NCBI GenBank assembly: GCA_021399435.1
Contig: JAJTUP010000049.1
Span: 310,001-374,000, forward strand
Length of the DNA stretch: 64,000 nt
Reading direction: 5' to 3'
DNA from: Diaporthe sp. PMI_573
Lineage: Eukaryota; Ascomycota; Sordariomycetes; Diaporthales; Diaporthaceae
Positions within the stretch are counted from its first letter, which is position 1. Each line of letters opens with the position of its first letter. Of this stretch, positions 34,222-45,463 are shown in pieces. The translations under genes and the position numbers were made by a program. A model generated the notes under the pieces. It was not told where the DNA came from. It saw nothing but the letters and a program-made list of their open reading frames with translations, and made no database searches.

Positions 34222-35322
34222 GTTGGGTGGTGCTCTGGAAGCCCGAGCTTCACCTCAACTGAGAGGGACAGACTGGTGGGATGTTGCGATTGAAATCAGG
34301 GCGAAATGGCCATGCAGTGGCTTGTTGGTGCTGCTTGAACCTGTCTGGCCTGATGAAATTCAACAGTACCTGGTGTGGTCGAAGGTGAAGGAGCGAGTAT
34401 GGACCACCTGGCACCTGTCGTCTGGAGTCCACGGCGTGTTGGAGTTGGTGTTGCTGGCTGGTAGGGGATTCGAGGCCGCGAGAGTGGAATCGTGGCCATC
34501 TGCAAGGTGGGAACTAGACCAGGGAGTGCGTCCAGTCCAGCCAGTCCAGTCCAGCCAGCCGCAGCTTGCTCGTCACAGGCCTGGACCGTGCACCCTTCCT
34601 CCCGTTTGAATTGACACCCTGGCAATGGCACTGGCCGGGACTGATTGTATTGATAAGGATTAGACTTTCTTGGTCTTTGCCACATTTTGGTGCAGCCATA
34701 TGGATTGAATTGGAATTGGAACTGAAATGCATGAAAAGAAAAAAAAAGAGAACATGAAGTGTAAAATTCCATTGCAAGAGATCATTTACCAATACTTCTT
34801 TTCTCCCATCTTTTGAGGGTATTATACAGTCAGTCATATTCCTGCCCTCCGTTGACTGTCAGATGCCGTTAGCAAATTCACAGAAGTTCCCCGTTTATGA
34901 CTTAAGCAGCTGCTGCCCTCCGTCACGCTAACCTCTTTGGGAGAGCTCCCAAGGCAATGTGTTCACTTTCGACGCTGCCAGCAAAGAAACACTAAACAAT
35001 TCAAGACAACTCCAAGAAGGCCAGCTTACTTTGAGCCTAGCACTGTCCCTGTTATCCTTTGTTGTTGTTGCACATCTAAAGCCAGACAACCTGCCATATT
35101 TCTGGAGCAATGGGAGCATAGTGGAGCTTGTTGATAGGCAGCCCCAGGCTTATTGACTACACTGCACTATTACCTACCCTTACATACGGGCTTCCCTCGA
35201 CGCCAGTCCACCGAACTGACTGCGCCTTGTAAGGCTGCTTCGGCCACAACCTCCCATACCGTTCAATACCGATTTTCCTGGTTGCATAGTTTCTGTTCGC
35301 AGCCCACTGGGCACAAGAAGCC
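34222..35322. promoter_or_regulatory. Divergent intergenic promoter region, alpha-COP / UGGT
   Basis: The 1.1 kb between the divergently transcribed alpha-COP and UGGT genes must contain both promoters. CCAGTCCAG-type short repeats occur near 34530-34560. I cannot name specific binding sites. Open frames in it are spurious. Confidence 0.5.
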
Positions 35323-38300
35323 ATGATACAACTCTCCCAGCTGCCAGGGAGCCTGTTGGCGTCCCTCCTGGCAGCAACCCTCTTCAAGGCCCAGCCGACA
35401 TGCGCCGCACCGTCTGTCGAGTTCGCCATCAAGGCTGCATTTCCCTCGCCTCCGTATATGATAGAGCTGCTGTAAGACACCCATCAGGTCAGCTTGCGTC
35501 TTGCGTATGTCCACTAATCGAGTTTCCAGCGAGACTGCAGCCCAGGAGAACGCTTCCAGCTACTTCCCCCTCCTCGACCGCATCGCAGACGGCTACTTTT
35601 CCGAACTCAAGACCGACGCAGAATTGTACGAGAGCTTCCTGTCGGTCCTTCAAGAAGACGGCTTCATAACTAGCGACGAGGACCTGTCCATCTTCAAGCT
35701 GGCCTTGTCGACAAGGTCAGCAGTCCCGCGGATCGAGGCACATTACCAGTACTATCAGACAGGCGTCGAGCCCACACTACAAGGAGACCAGGCTGGTTGT
35801 GATGCTTGGGCAATATGGGAGGGCCAGCAACATTGCATACCCTCCCTGGACGCAGGCCAGGCTCGTGGCTCCGTGTCAGAGCGACAGGACCGAGATCTAC
35901 CCTTCGATCGCTCTCTTGGTGATGGCCCCAGCTGTATCCTGTACGCAGACATCACCTCGCCACGGTTTACACCGTTCCACAAGGTCCTGTCCGAGAAGGC
36001 CCAGAACAGGGAGTGCACCTACAAGCTCCGCCACCGCAGGCTGTCGTACGACAATCTCGAGCCGCTGCCCGTCAGTGGCTACGGTGTTGCCCTACAGCTG
36101 AAGAGAACCGACTACATCGTCATCGATGACCGCAAGGCAGAGGAGGATGCCTCTCAGAAGGTCATAGCCCCCGAGGTCGTCCTGGACCAGGCGGAAGACG
36201 TCGCTGATCTCAAGCCTCTGTCCACGTCGGAACTGTCGTCCCTTGCTCTGAAGGCTTCGTCTTTCATCATGCAGAGCGAGGACCCGTTCAGCACACTGCT
36301 CAAGCTGACACAGGACTTCCCCAAGCACTCCAGCTCTCTCGCCGCCCATGATGTCTCGGATGACTTTTACAGCGAGCACAAGGGCAACCGCGCCGAACTG
36401 GTTCCGGCCGGGACGAACGTGCTGTGGATGAACGGCGTCCAGCTCGTTGAAAGGCAGATGGATGCCTTCACTCTGGTTGACCTGTTGAGGAGCGAGCGGA
36501 AGCTCATCAACGGCGTCACTGACCTTGGCTTGACAGGGGAGGAGGCAATTGCTCTTCTCACCCACCAATCTGTGGCTGCTGCCAAGGCAACTGACGACCT
36601 TCAGAGATTCGTCTGGCACGATGGGCCCGAAGATGGGAAGGTCATCATCTACTTGAACGATGTCGAGAAGGATAAGCGATACGAGGGCTTCCCCACGCAC
36701 CTGATGAGTGTACGTGCTACCAGGACCCACTCCTCTTGGATTCTGCTAATGTTTTCCAGCTTCTTCAAGGTGGCGGTATGCCTGGCTCCTTGCCTCAGAT
36801 TCGACGTGACATCTTCAACTTGGTCTTTCCTGTGGATCTCAGCAACGAGGAAGACGTCGCCTTGGTGGCGAAGCAGCTCCAAGAGTTCGTCAAGCGGAAG
36901 CTTCCCGTCCGGTTCGCGATTGTTCCTCTAGCTTTCACCGAAGCCTCCGAGCGCCAGGCCAAAATAGTCTACAACCTGGTGGAGACATACGGTCTCGGGG
37001 CGATGATGGCATACCTGCAGGCTGCTATCGAAGACAAGAAGACTGGAGATGCGGACAAGAAGCTCTTCGAGACGGCGGTCACCAACAGGACATTGCGAGA
37101 AGATGCCACCGCGTTATCTTTCGAGGATGCACTGGCATCTGAGCATCACGGAGAACAAACTCGTCTTTCCAAGGTTTGGGCCGATCGATTGCGCGCACAT
37201 GGCCCGACGCCTGTCTTCTTTGTCGATGGCCTCCCCATGCCGCGTGAAGGCAACTGGCTGCCACCTATGAGCCAGTCGATTGGAATGGACTTACAGATGC
37301 TGCGACAGGCCCTCTTCTACGGCGAAGTCGAGGATGACATGTGGATTCCTGATTTCTTCCTGCAGAATGCCGCCAAACGTCGCAACACTGTCATTTTCTC
37401 GAACGATCCAAAGGATCTGAAAGTGCTGGATGTCAACAAGCTGCACTCGGAGCATGCAGACCTGTTCGAAATGATCCCGGTGCTCGAGTCTTACCTGGAG
37501 ACTACCAAGGAGAACTGGGCAGTGTTGACCCTTGTTCTTGACCTGACCAATCCTGAAGGCGTCAAGCTCGCTGTCTCGGCGTTGCAATTCCGATCCAACA
37601 ACCCTGGCATCCGCCTGGACATCATTCACAATCCTGCGGACTCGGAGGAAGCACACAAGATCAACTCTGCACTCAAGGCCAGCCAGTCTGACCTCGCAGC
37701 CGCCGACTCGGAGGAGCTGCTGAAGACCATCATCGATTCTAGCGAGGGCTTGACAGAGGGCAACGAACTCTACGATGCTGCTCTGCGCCGATTCCTTGCG
37801 ACTGCCGCCATCCGACCTGGGCAGAACATGCTCATTCTCAACGGCCGTATCGTCGGGCCTGTTGAGTCAGCAGAAGACTTCAATGCAGATGATTATCAAC
37901 TCTTCTTGGACGTCGAACAGAAGTCGAGAATACTGCCTGTCTATAACGCGATCGAGGATCTCGGTCTCGCCGAGAAGGTCTCTGGCCCTCTGGCAGCTGC
38001 CAAGGTCAGCTCAATCACTGCGTTGTCTACCATGCCAGACGTGCCCGAGGGTATTTTCGAGTCTGGCTCCCCGCTCCGGATTTCCGCATTCAATGTTTGG
38101 AACTCCACACATACTGCGTTCGAGATTGGTGACAAGTCCAAGGCGACGATCCAGCTCGTGGCCGTCATCAACCCTGCCAGTGAGCAAGGTCAAAGATGGG
38201 TACCCATCCTGAAGGTTCTTTCGGAACTCTCGGGGGTATATCTCAAGGTCTTCATCAACCCCAAGGAAAAGCTGGAAGAGCTTCCGGTGAAGCGATTCTA

Positions 38301-39927
38301 CAGATACGTCCTTGATCATGCACCTGTCTTTGACGAGTCCGGCAAGGTCAAGTCCACCGCGGCAGAGTTCAAGGGTCTCCCATCCGAGGCATTGCTGAAC
38401 GTCGCAATGGACGTACCTCCTGCGTGGCTCGTAGCCCCCAAGGCGTCTGTGCATGATCTCGACAACCTGAAGCTCAGCTCGATTAAGAGTGATGTTGAGG
38501 TTATCTACGAGCTCGAGAATATTCTCATTGAAGGTCACTCCAGGGAGTCCACGGGAGCTCTGCCCCGCGGTGCACAGCTGACGCTCAGCACTGAGAAAGA
38601 TTCCAAGGTTGCAGACACGATTGTCATGTTCAACCTTGGCTACTTCCAATTCAAGGCCAACCCTGGCTTCTACAACATCCAGCTGAAGGAGGGTCGCAGC
38701 TCTGATATATACTACATCGAGAGTGTCGGTGCCAAGGGGTACAGTGCTGTGCCTGGTGATGAGGGTACTGAGACTGCCTTGATGAACTTCATGGGCACCA
38801 CGCTCTACCCCCGCATCAACCGAAAGCCCGGAATGGAGGAAGCCGATGTTCTCGAGGAGAGCGACGAAGGAGGTGTTTTCAACGCCGTGTCTAAGGGGCT
38901 CAGGTTCGGCAAGGATCTGTTTGGTGTCAAGACCAAGTCTTCCTCGGACGAAGAGCACGCCGAGATCAACATCTTCTCTGTCGCCAGTGGGCACCTGTAT
39001 GAGCGCATGTTGAACATCATGATGCTCAGCGTGATGAAGAACACCAACCACTCGGTCAAGTTCTGGTTCATCGAGCAGTTCCTGTCGCCGGCATTCAAGG
39101 ACTTCCTCCCGTTCATGGCCGAGGAGTACGGGTTCAAGTACGAGATGGTGACCTACAAGTGGCCTCACTGGCTCCGCCAGCAGAAGGAGAAGCAGCGCGA
39201 GATCTGGGGCTACAAGATCCTCTTCCTCGATGTCCTCTTCCCGCTGTCCCTGGACAAGGTCATCTTCGTGGACGCGGACCAGGTCGTCCGCACGGACATG
39301 TACAACCTGGTGCAGCACGACCTCGAGGGCGCTGTGTACGGGTTCACGCCCATGTGCGACTCCCGCACCGAGATGGAAGGGTTCCGCTTCTGGAAGCAGG
39401 GGTACTGGGCCAACTACCTCCGCGGGCAGCCGTACCACATCTCGGCCCTGTACGTGGTCGACCTCCGGCGCTTCAGGGAGCTGGCGGCCGGCGATAGGCT
39501 GCGGCAGACATACCACACGCTCTCGGCGGACCCCAACTCGCTGTCCAACCTGGACCAGGACCTGCCGAACCACATGCAGTTCCAGATCCCCATCCACAGC
39601 CTGCCGCAGGAGTGGCTGTGGTGCGAGACGTGGTGCAGCGATGAGACCTTTGCCGAGGCCAAGACGATCGATCTCTGCAATAACCCGCAGACCAAGGAGC
39701 CCAAGCTCGACAGGGCGAGGAGGCAGGTGCCTGAGTGGACGCCTTATGATGACGAGATCGCGGCGCTGGGCCGCAGGAGGAAGGGGAGCGCAGAGGGGCA
39801 GAAGGAGAAGGTCGTCAGGGGCGACGGGGAGGAGCTCAAGGATCCTCAGGAGAACAAGAACCCTAAGAGTAGGGCATTTGAGGGGGAGGACCCTGAGGCT
39901 ACGCCGCATGTAAAGGATGAATTGTAA
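35323..39927 (+). CDS. UDP-glucose:glycoprotein glucosyltransferase
   Basis: Exons 35323-35471, 35530-36709 and 36760-39927 join in phases 2 and 0 for 1498 aa, the normal family size. A signal peptide is visible (LPGSLLASLLAATLFKAQP). The long N-terminal part holds the thioredoxin-like folding-sensor domains, for example ETAAQENASSYFPLLDRIAD and YADITSPRFTPFHKVL. The C-terminal GT24 catalytic domain shows NIFSVASGHLYERML, VIFVDADQVVRTDMYNL with the metal-binding DxD (DAD), and SNLDQDLPNHMQF. The protein ends in KDEL, an ER-retrieval signal. It reglucosylates misfolded N-glycoproteins so that calnexin can rebind them. Its divergent neighbour alpha-COP is part of the coat that returns KDEL cargo. 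Confidence 0.95.
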
Positions 39928-40484
39928 GATGGAGCGGATGTATAGAAATGCATAGAGTATCACATCATGGTATTGGTCTACTCTGTTCCTGGCTGTTCGA
40001 TGGATTCAAGAGGCAGTGTCGTTCATTGGATCTCGTGGTGGGCGGCTCCTTGTGCTCATCTGACCGCGACCCGCATTGGACTCGGGATGCCTGCTTTGGA
40101 GCTTCTATGCACCTTTTCCCATTGTCACCTTTTCCCATTGTCACCTTTTCCCATTGTCACCTTTTCCCATTGTCACCTTTTCCCATTGTCACCTTGTCCC
40201 ATACTTGTTTTCCTCGACATTACACAGCCCAGGCCCGGGTCCAAGTCGGGGAGCAGTCCAGCATTCCTGGGGCCAGCAGCGAATCAGGTTTGAGATGCAA
40301 TCAGCCACCGCGCACGTTGGACTCGAGAAATTGGCCGACGAGACCTCAGCTGACGTTCTATGCCATACTTTGCGCCACGTCGTTCAGATATCGCTATTTT
40401 GCTACTGACAGGACTATTCACCTTGCACCCTATACTGTTCTGTACGTACAGATGGCTTCCACACACCATGTCCTCCTGATTAGC
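39928..40484. other. Intergenic with 16-bp tandem repeat
   Basis: 3' flank of UGGT. It contains the perfect tandem repeat at 40111-40190, listed separately. No gene. Confidence 0.5.
40111..40190. repeat. Perfect 16-bp tandem repeat, 5 copies
   Basis: The unit ACCTTTTCCCATTGTC is repeated five times without a mismatch and is followed by a partial sixth copy. Exact identity implies a recent or actively changing minisatellite just downstream of UGGT. Pyrimidine-rich on the plus strand. Confidence 0.9.
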
Positions 40485-40727
40485 TCACGACGTCTTTTTC
40501 AGTGCTGAGGCTCTCCACTGTGGAAAATGTTAGAATCAGTCATACGGTGCGGGTGAGGAGACTGGTACCTTAGGATTCAGGAAGTCGTTGGGGTTGTCGG
40601 TCGGCACTGGTACTCTTCGAACATCTTCGCTGGTCACGAGCAGGACATCGCCATGGTTCTGGACGGGCACCGTTGCAGGCTTGAGGGCCTCAACATGGTC
40701 CAGGTGCGATGTTTCCTTGCTATCCAT
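40485..40727 (-). pseudogene. 5' stub of an MFS transporter gene
   Basis: Exon 1 runs from an ATG at 40727 to 40569 and ends at AAG-GTACC in phase 0. Exon 2 begins at 40517 after CCACAG and reads WRASALKKTS before a TGA at 40485. The joined 63 residues end with VRRVPVPTDNPNDFLNP then KWRAS. This resembles the cytosolic N-terminus that precedes the first membrane helix in fungal MFS transporters, where a P-x-DPNDPLNWxxWRK-like motif is typical. Nothing hydrophobic follows in any frame on this strand, so all twelve membrane helices are missing. I read this as the remnant of a truncated or deleted transporter gene. The exon 1 splice site is intact, which suggests loss of the 3' part and not gradual decay from the start. 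Confidence 0.5.
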
Positions 40728-42312
40728 GACTTGAACACGTACGACTCTCTAGCCTTAGTCCTCAAGGTATCAGGAGCCGGTATACTCTTGTGCTGGGAGA
40801 GTGATGACGCAAAATTCAGAATTGTTTCTCGTCAAGCACACACAATACTCCTGCGCGCGTTGGTTGCGAAGGCCATGTTGCATCCGGAAGGGATTTCGGA
40901 TACATATAGCGGTAGGTGAAGTTGTGAACGGTCTACCGAGGCTGTCCACCATGTTCCGGGCCTCTAGGTACTTTCATAATTTCCTAATGTCGTGATGCTG
41001 GTTGGACCGGGGGAATTGCTAAAAGTTGATTCGGACGCCGCCTGCCCCCCACCCCCACATTTTACAATCCGGGCTGTCGGTTCGGATCCGGCCTGCAGTT
41101 TCTGGGGTAAAGCCCCATCCGGAAAATTCGGAGCAACAAGTGCTACGTCTTCGGCTCGGCTGGTGTTGAATCAAGTGCTGTAACTAGTCATCGCTTCGGC
41201 TCGGTCGTCGACTTGGAATCCCTGAAGTCTTCACCCATTCGTCTTGGTATATCTAACGAGGGCATTACTACCGTCCGGGCTGCATTGATGAATGGACTCT
41301 CTCTACCTGAAGACGATGGCACCACCTGTGCGATGATGGAAACGGCAAGAGGAAAGTAAGAATCTCGATAGCAAAATGTTGCAGTGCCGGCCCAATCGCC
41401 GTACGCGTGTAGTGACGGAGGACGCGGATTTTGCCAGCATGGGACCCAACCAAGGTGCACTTCACATACACTATAGGTAACAGAATACAGTCACATTCAG
41501 GAAACGCGAAACGTCATTGCAGAGCCCTTGTGGCTTGCTTACACTCATCTGTATCCCGTAGGAAATTGTTCATTTCTCATTATCACCACATGGTGTCACC
41601 TCGGGTGTTAATTATTCTACAAGGTGTCGGTTTTCACTATTGACGGCCGCCTTTTGGAAGACTGTGAATTGGCATCAAGCCCTACTGAAATTTGTGTCTG
41701 CACGTACGTTCATACTATTTGCGAGTAAAGATACTCACTGAACCCTGATTTCCATGGTCTAGACGAGAAATACGGCAGCAGCCGCAGCCGCAGCCGCAGC
41801 CGCCAATCCAAAGGTAGCCACGAGATTACCACTCGTGGACGTGCACGTACTAGTTGCCATCTTCCGCACGCATGGGAGCCAATCCTTTCGTCACCTTCAT
41901 CTAGTGATAAGGTCTCCCTTAGGATTTTCTAGCATCTGCAATGATTTGCAAGTACAAGACAAATTGAACCGGCCACTTTAACCCTCAGTAATTAATTACC
42001 ATGACTCTATCACACTCGTCAACATGAAGGTATTTCGTCGCAGCATAAAGCAAATGGGTAAATTCAGTAATCGATTTGCAAACGGTTGGGGCAATAGATT
42101 CGTGTTATTTAGGCACGAAGAAGAATAAAATCTATCGACAGCTGGGAAAATGAGCTCCCATGAATAAATAGGCCAAAGAGCTCCACACAGCCACAACAAG
42201 CCACTGAGGCGCCCCTTGGCCTCAAGTCGCACCGCAGCCTCCATTTTACCTGGCCATGCGCCCTCTCAGTATCCCCTCGACATCATCTCACCCGCAAGCA
42301 CAAGGTTTTGCT
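40728..42312. other. Gene-poor intergenic region
   Basis: About 1.6 kb with no supported gene. A GCAGCC microsatellite of about five units sits near 41775-41802. No RNA gene or long repeat recognised. Confidence 0.4.
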
Positions 42313-42877
42313 CTACTCGATCCTCAACTTCTGGAACTCCGCGGGGATGTCGGTAGAGTTGTTGGCGTGTGCTGCAATTGCAATCTAACATCAACGTGTT
42401 AGCATCTACTCGTCCAAAAAGAAAACAAGCATTCGGAGGAGTCAGACGTACCAGCTCAGCGACAGTATCCTCGTCCAAATCAGCAAGGTTATAGGTAGAC
42501 CCATCCTCGAAGAAGAGGGAGTCGCGCTTCACGCAGTCTTCATATCCGGCCTCGCTACGCTTCTTTCCCCTGAAGCCATAACCAGCACCAGAGAATGGCC
42601 CAAGGCTGAGGCAGATAGAGTCGACATTGGTAGGGTAGCCCCTCTCTTGCAGATTGTTGCAGTTGCCACCAGAGTGGCCCCTGCCCTCGATCCTCCAATC
42701 AAGCGGGATGAATCTGAATTGAACGCTGCCAAAGTCGTTGTTTCCTGCCGGGCAGCAGGTATCCGGGTTCAGGCCGCCGCACTGAACGCCATTGCCAGTG
42801 CAACCGCGGTTGTAGTAGAGTCGGGCATCGATAGCAGCTGCGGTCGCAGCAAGGCCGAGGAGCGCAAGGAATTGCAT
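42313..42877 (-). CDS. Secreted cysteine-rich protein
   Basis: Exon 1, 42877-42452, ends at GTACGT in phase 0. Exon 2, 42384-42313, follows a TTAG acceptor and ends at TAG. The product is 165 aa, with signal peptide MQFLALLGLAATAAA. The mature part begins with IDARLYYNRGCTGNGVQCGG and contains a CC pair (DTCCPAG) and other spaced cysteines. GKKRSEAG is a possible Kex2-type processing site. The C-terminus is an acidic linker plus a helical end (ELIAIAAHANNSTDIPAEFQ). No enzyme motif is visible. Size, secretion signal and cysteines fit an apoplastic effector or other extracellular fungal protein. That role is inferred. The unspliced frame would run on to 42266 and is less likely. Confidence 0.75.
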
Positions 42878-45463
42878 CTTGTTGGATATGGAAAGAGAGA
42901 GATTTTAAAGATTGGTTGAGTTGTCTGGTGAGTTGATAGAGATGGAGGATGCCATTGTACGGACTAGAAGAGGCTGTTGAGCAACACTTTATATACGTGT
43001 AGAGATCGTACCTAGGTATCGCATCAACTGCGTGAAGTCGTATATTGTCGGACTTTGAAAGTGAGGCAATTCAATGTTGTGTGTTAGTAAGGAGGCTTTG
43101 ACACCGCATAATTAATTCGGATCTGACAGGTCTAGGCAGCCTTCTTGGCTTTAGAGCTTAAACGTGCTGTGGAACGCATGCTTCTCGTCCATTGGTGGTG
43201 TACCCCTACCCCCACAAAACGCTAGCAGGCCCCCCCCCCTACTAGAACAAATTCCTTCAGGCTTATACGCTCTTAGCCGTGATCTTCTCCATATATTTCA
43301 TTGCCATGCTCAGTTCGTGTAATCCTGTCAGGTACACGTTGAAAGTCGAGATGATACTCTCCACCAATCAAAAACAGAATGGCAGCGGTGTAGAGATGGC
43401 TACTTGCGGCAGGTTCCATGTGCCAGATACATCTCTCGTCGTCGTGGCGACATACTTCCAAAATATAGACTCGCCTTGAGATTTTTGGCTCAAAGGCGCC
43501 TACCAAGATCATCTCATGAATGCCAACGAGCATTTTTGCTGTTGCTTTGTGTAAGTTCATGAGGCTTGATCATCGCAGACCGGAATACTTTCATCGGTGA
43601 GACTGTATAGACATTGCATTCGGCCGAGAGCTAGCACTTCAGCAATGGATGTGGTGGTAAACAGACAATTGCCAAGATATTGTGATTGACAACCTACTAA
43701 ATAAGGGCTGACGCGACCAAGGCTGGCAGCAAAGCCCCTCTTACTAGATCAACAGAGTCATGCCTGCTGGTAGGGGGTCCCGGCTGCTGGTGCCTGCGCT
43801 GGTCTCCTTGATGACAGTGAATAGTGTCAGGCATGTCGCCTCCACGATGCGGCTATAGTCGGAGCCGGAGGTTCTGTTCCATACCGTGATGCTTGGACCG
43901 CAACAAATGGCACACAAGATGACGCTCGGACAAAGGTTCGGATTCATTTGGTGGAGACTGCTAGATGGCGCCGTACATGACGCTCGGGTAAGGCTCGCAT
44001 TCCTTTGATGGAAAATGCTTACAAACCGTCAGAATCCGAGGTTTATAGCCCCACTGATGTAGATAATTACCGATAGTTCAATAAGTGTGTGGGAATTCGT
44101 TCCTGCCTAAGTTGTGGCCAGGAAAGAAAAGCCACATCGCAAGCTGTTCTCTGTACACACTTATTCACGAATCGCTCAGCATGCACCATTTCTGCACTGG
44201 CTTTCCCCTTCTTTTCAATCTCGCTGTGATACAGTCCTCGTTCTCCATGCGTATAGTGGACTCCACTCTGGTTGTTCTATAGGCCGAGAAACCTGGAAGC
44301 TCGTCGATGACTTCATTCTCGTCACTCAAAGAGGCACATGGAGGCATTCGCTGCCGGGACAGTGCCCACTTGCAAGGCTTTGAAGTGTAAACAAAAGCAT
44401 GTAGCAGAGGAGGAAGTTAGTAGAAGCGTAGTGATAGGTTTATGTCAAAGGTCTCAATTGCTCAATCTTGGAAGCCTCACATCATTTGATGAGCTTTGAT
44501 TTGGCGACCTAACAAATCTTACACCTCCTAGTCGAGTAAAAGTCAACAAATCTCCAAGTATCTCTCCACATTCAAAAAATCTGCAAAACATTCAAAATGC
44601 CTCTCCAAATTCTGAGGAACACCAAGAGAATCTGGTTGGACATCTGGGAACTCGGGCCCTACCGGCCTCTCGCTCGTGCTCGTCCCTTCGCCCCAGCGGA
44701 CCGTTTCTTGACTTAATTACACACCTGGGTGTAAATCCAATTGGGAGTCATGGACAGCTGTTTAGGCAACAACGGTGTGGGTGGAAACTCTTCAGTTTGT
44801 TGTCGAATTGGGGTGGCCAGATCTGTCTTGCCGTTGATTCGGGGCATCCCAAGGTTAGCTGAAGTCCTCATGGAGCCGTAACACGAGATCTACTAGTGTG
44901 CTCAGGCGTTATTCGATCATGAGGTAAAGAGCCATTTCTAATTTCGCCACAGATGCCCATCTTTCACTGCGCAATTTGGTGCCAGAATTGAGATGAGTGC
45001 TCTACGCTTGCACGACCGGGCCTAGCTTCGGGAATATTGTCCCCGAGCATATTAAGCGTCGGCCGAATACAGCGGCAACAATCAACTTGTCTTCTCTTTA
45101 TTCTTCGGAAATCGTACTTAGGCCAGCTGACTGAATCAATTCCTCAGCGAATATTGATAGGCTCCGTGATCTACTGCGGTGCGACATCGATCAGATGAGA
45201 TGCTAGCCTCGGGCTCCAGCGGAGGTAGTGCGGAACAACATCTCGAGCAGTGTTGAGCCAAGACCGGCACGGGTTGGTTGATGTACGTTGTTGACCGGGC
45301 GAACCCCTCCGGTTACTATGATAGTATCGGAATATAATTGTAATCTTTATGGTGGTTCCATGAATTCTGCGCTGTCATTTACTACAAAGCGGACATTGGA
45401 ATTAATTTGATTGATACCAGGACATCTGCAGCTCGCAAGCGGCTGCTTCAGTCACACAAGACA
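42878..45463. other. Gene-poor intergenic region upstream of the P450 fusion
   Basis: About 2.6 kb. It includes C-homopolymers (near 43230) and a degenerate local duplication (around 43918-43960 and 43977-44015, both with ATGACGCTCGG and a related tail). Several short open frames (for example minus 43560-43273, 95 codons) have no family resemblance. No supported gene. Confidence 0.4.
42987..42995 (-). promoter_or_regulatory. TATA-like element of the secreted-protein gene
   Basis: TATATAAAG on the minus strand, about 110 bp upstream of the ATG at 42877. The position suits a core promoter element of this strongly expressed gene type. Confidence 0.45.

Noticed and set aside
38011..39963. 650-codon antisense frame across UGGT
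   Set aside because: Leu/Val/Arg/Glu-rich antisense shadow with no start context or domains. UGGT is certain on the plus strand.
40800..42300. Search for the missing part of the MFS gene
   Set aside because: No hydrophobic helices or MFS motifs were seen in any frame on either side of the stub.
43273..43560. 95-codon minus-strand frame in a gene-poor region
   Set aside because: It has an ATG and fair texture but no recognised motif, no introns and no neighbours to support it.
44596..44715. 40-codon frame with leader-like context
   Set aside because: Too short and without any feature beyond the ATG context.
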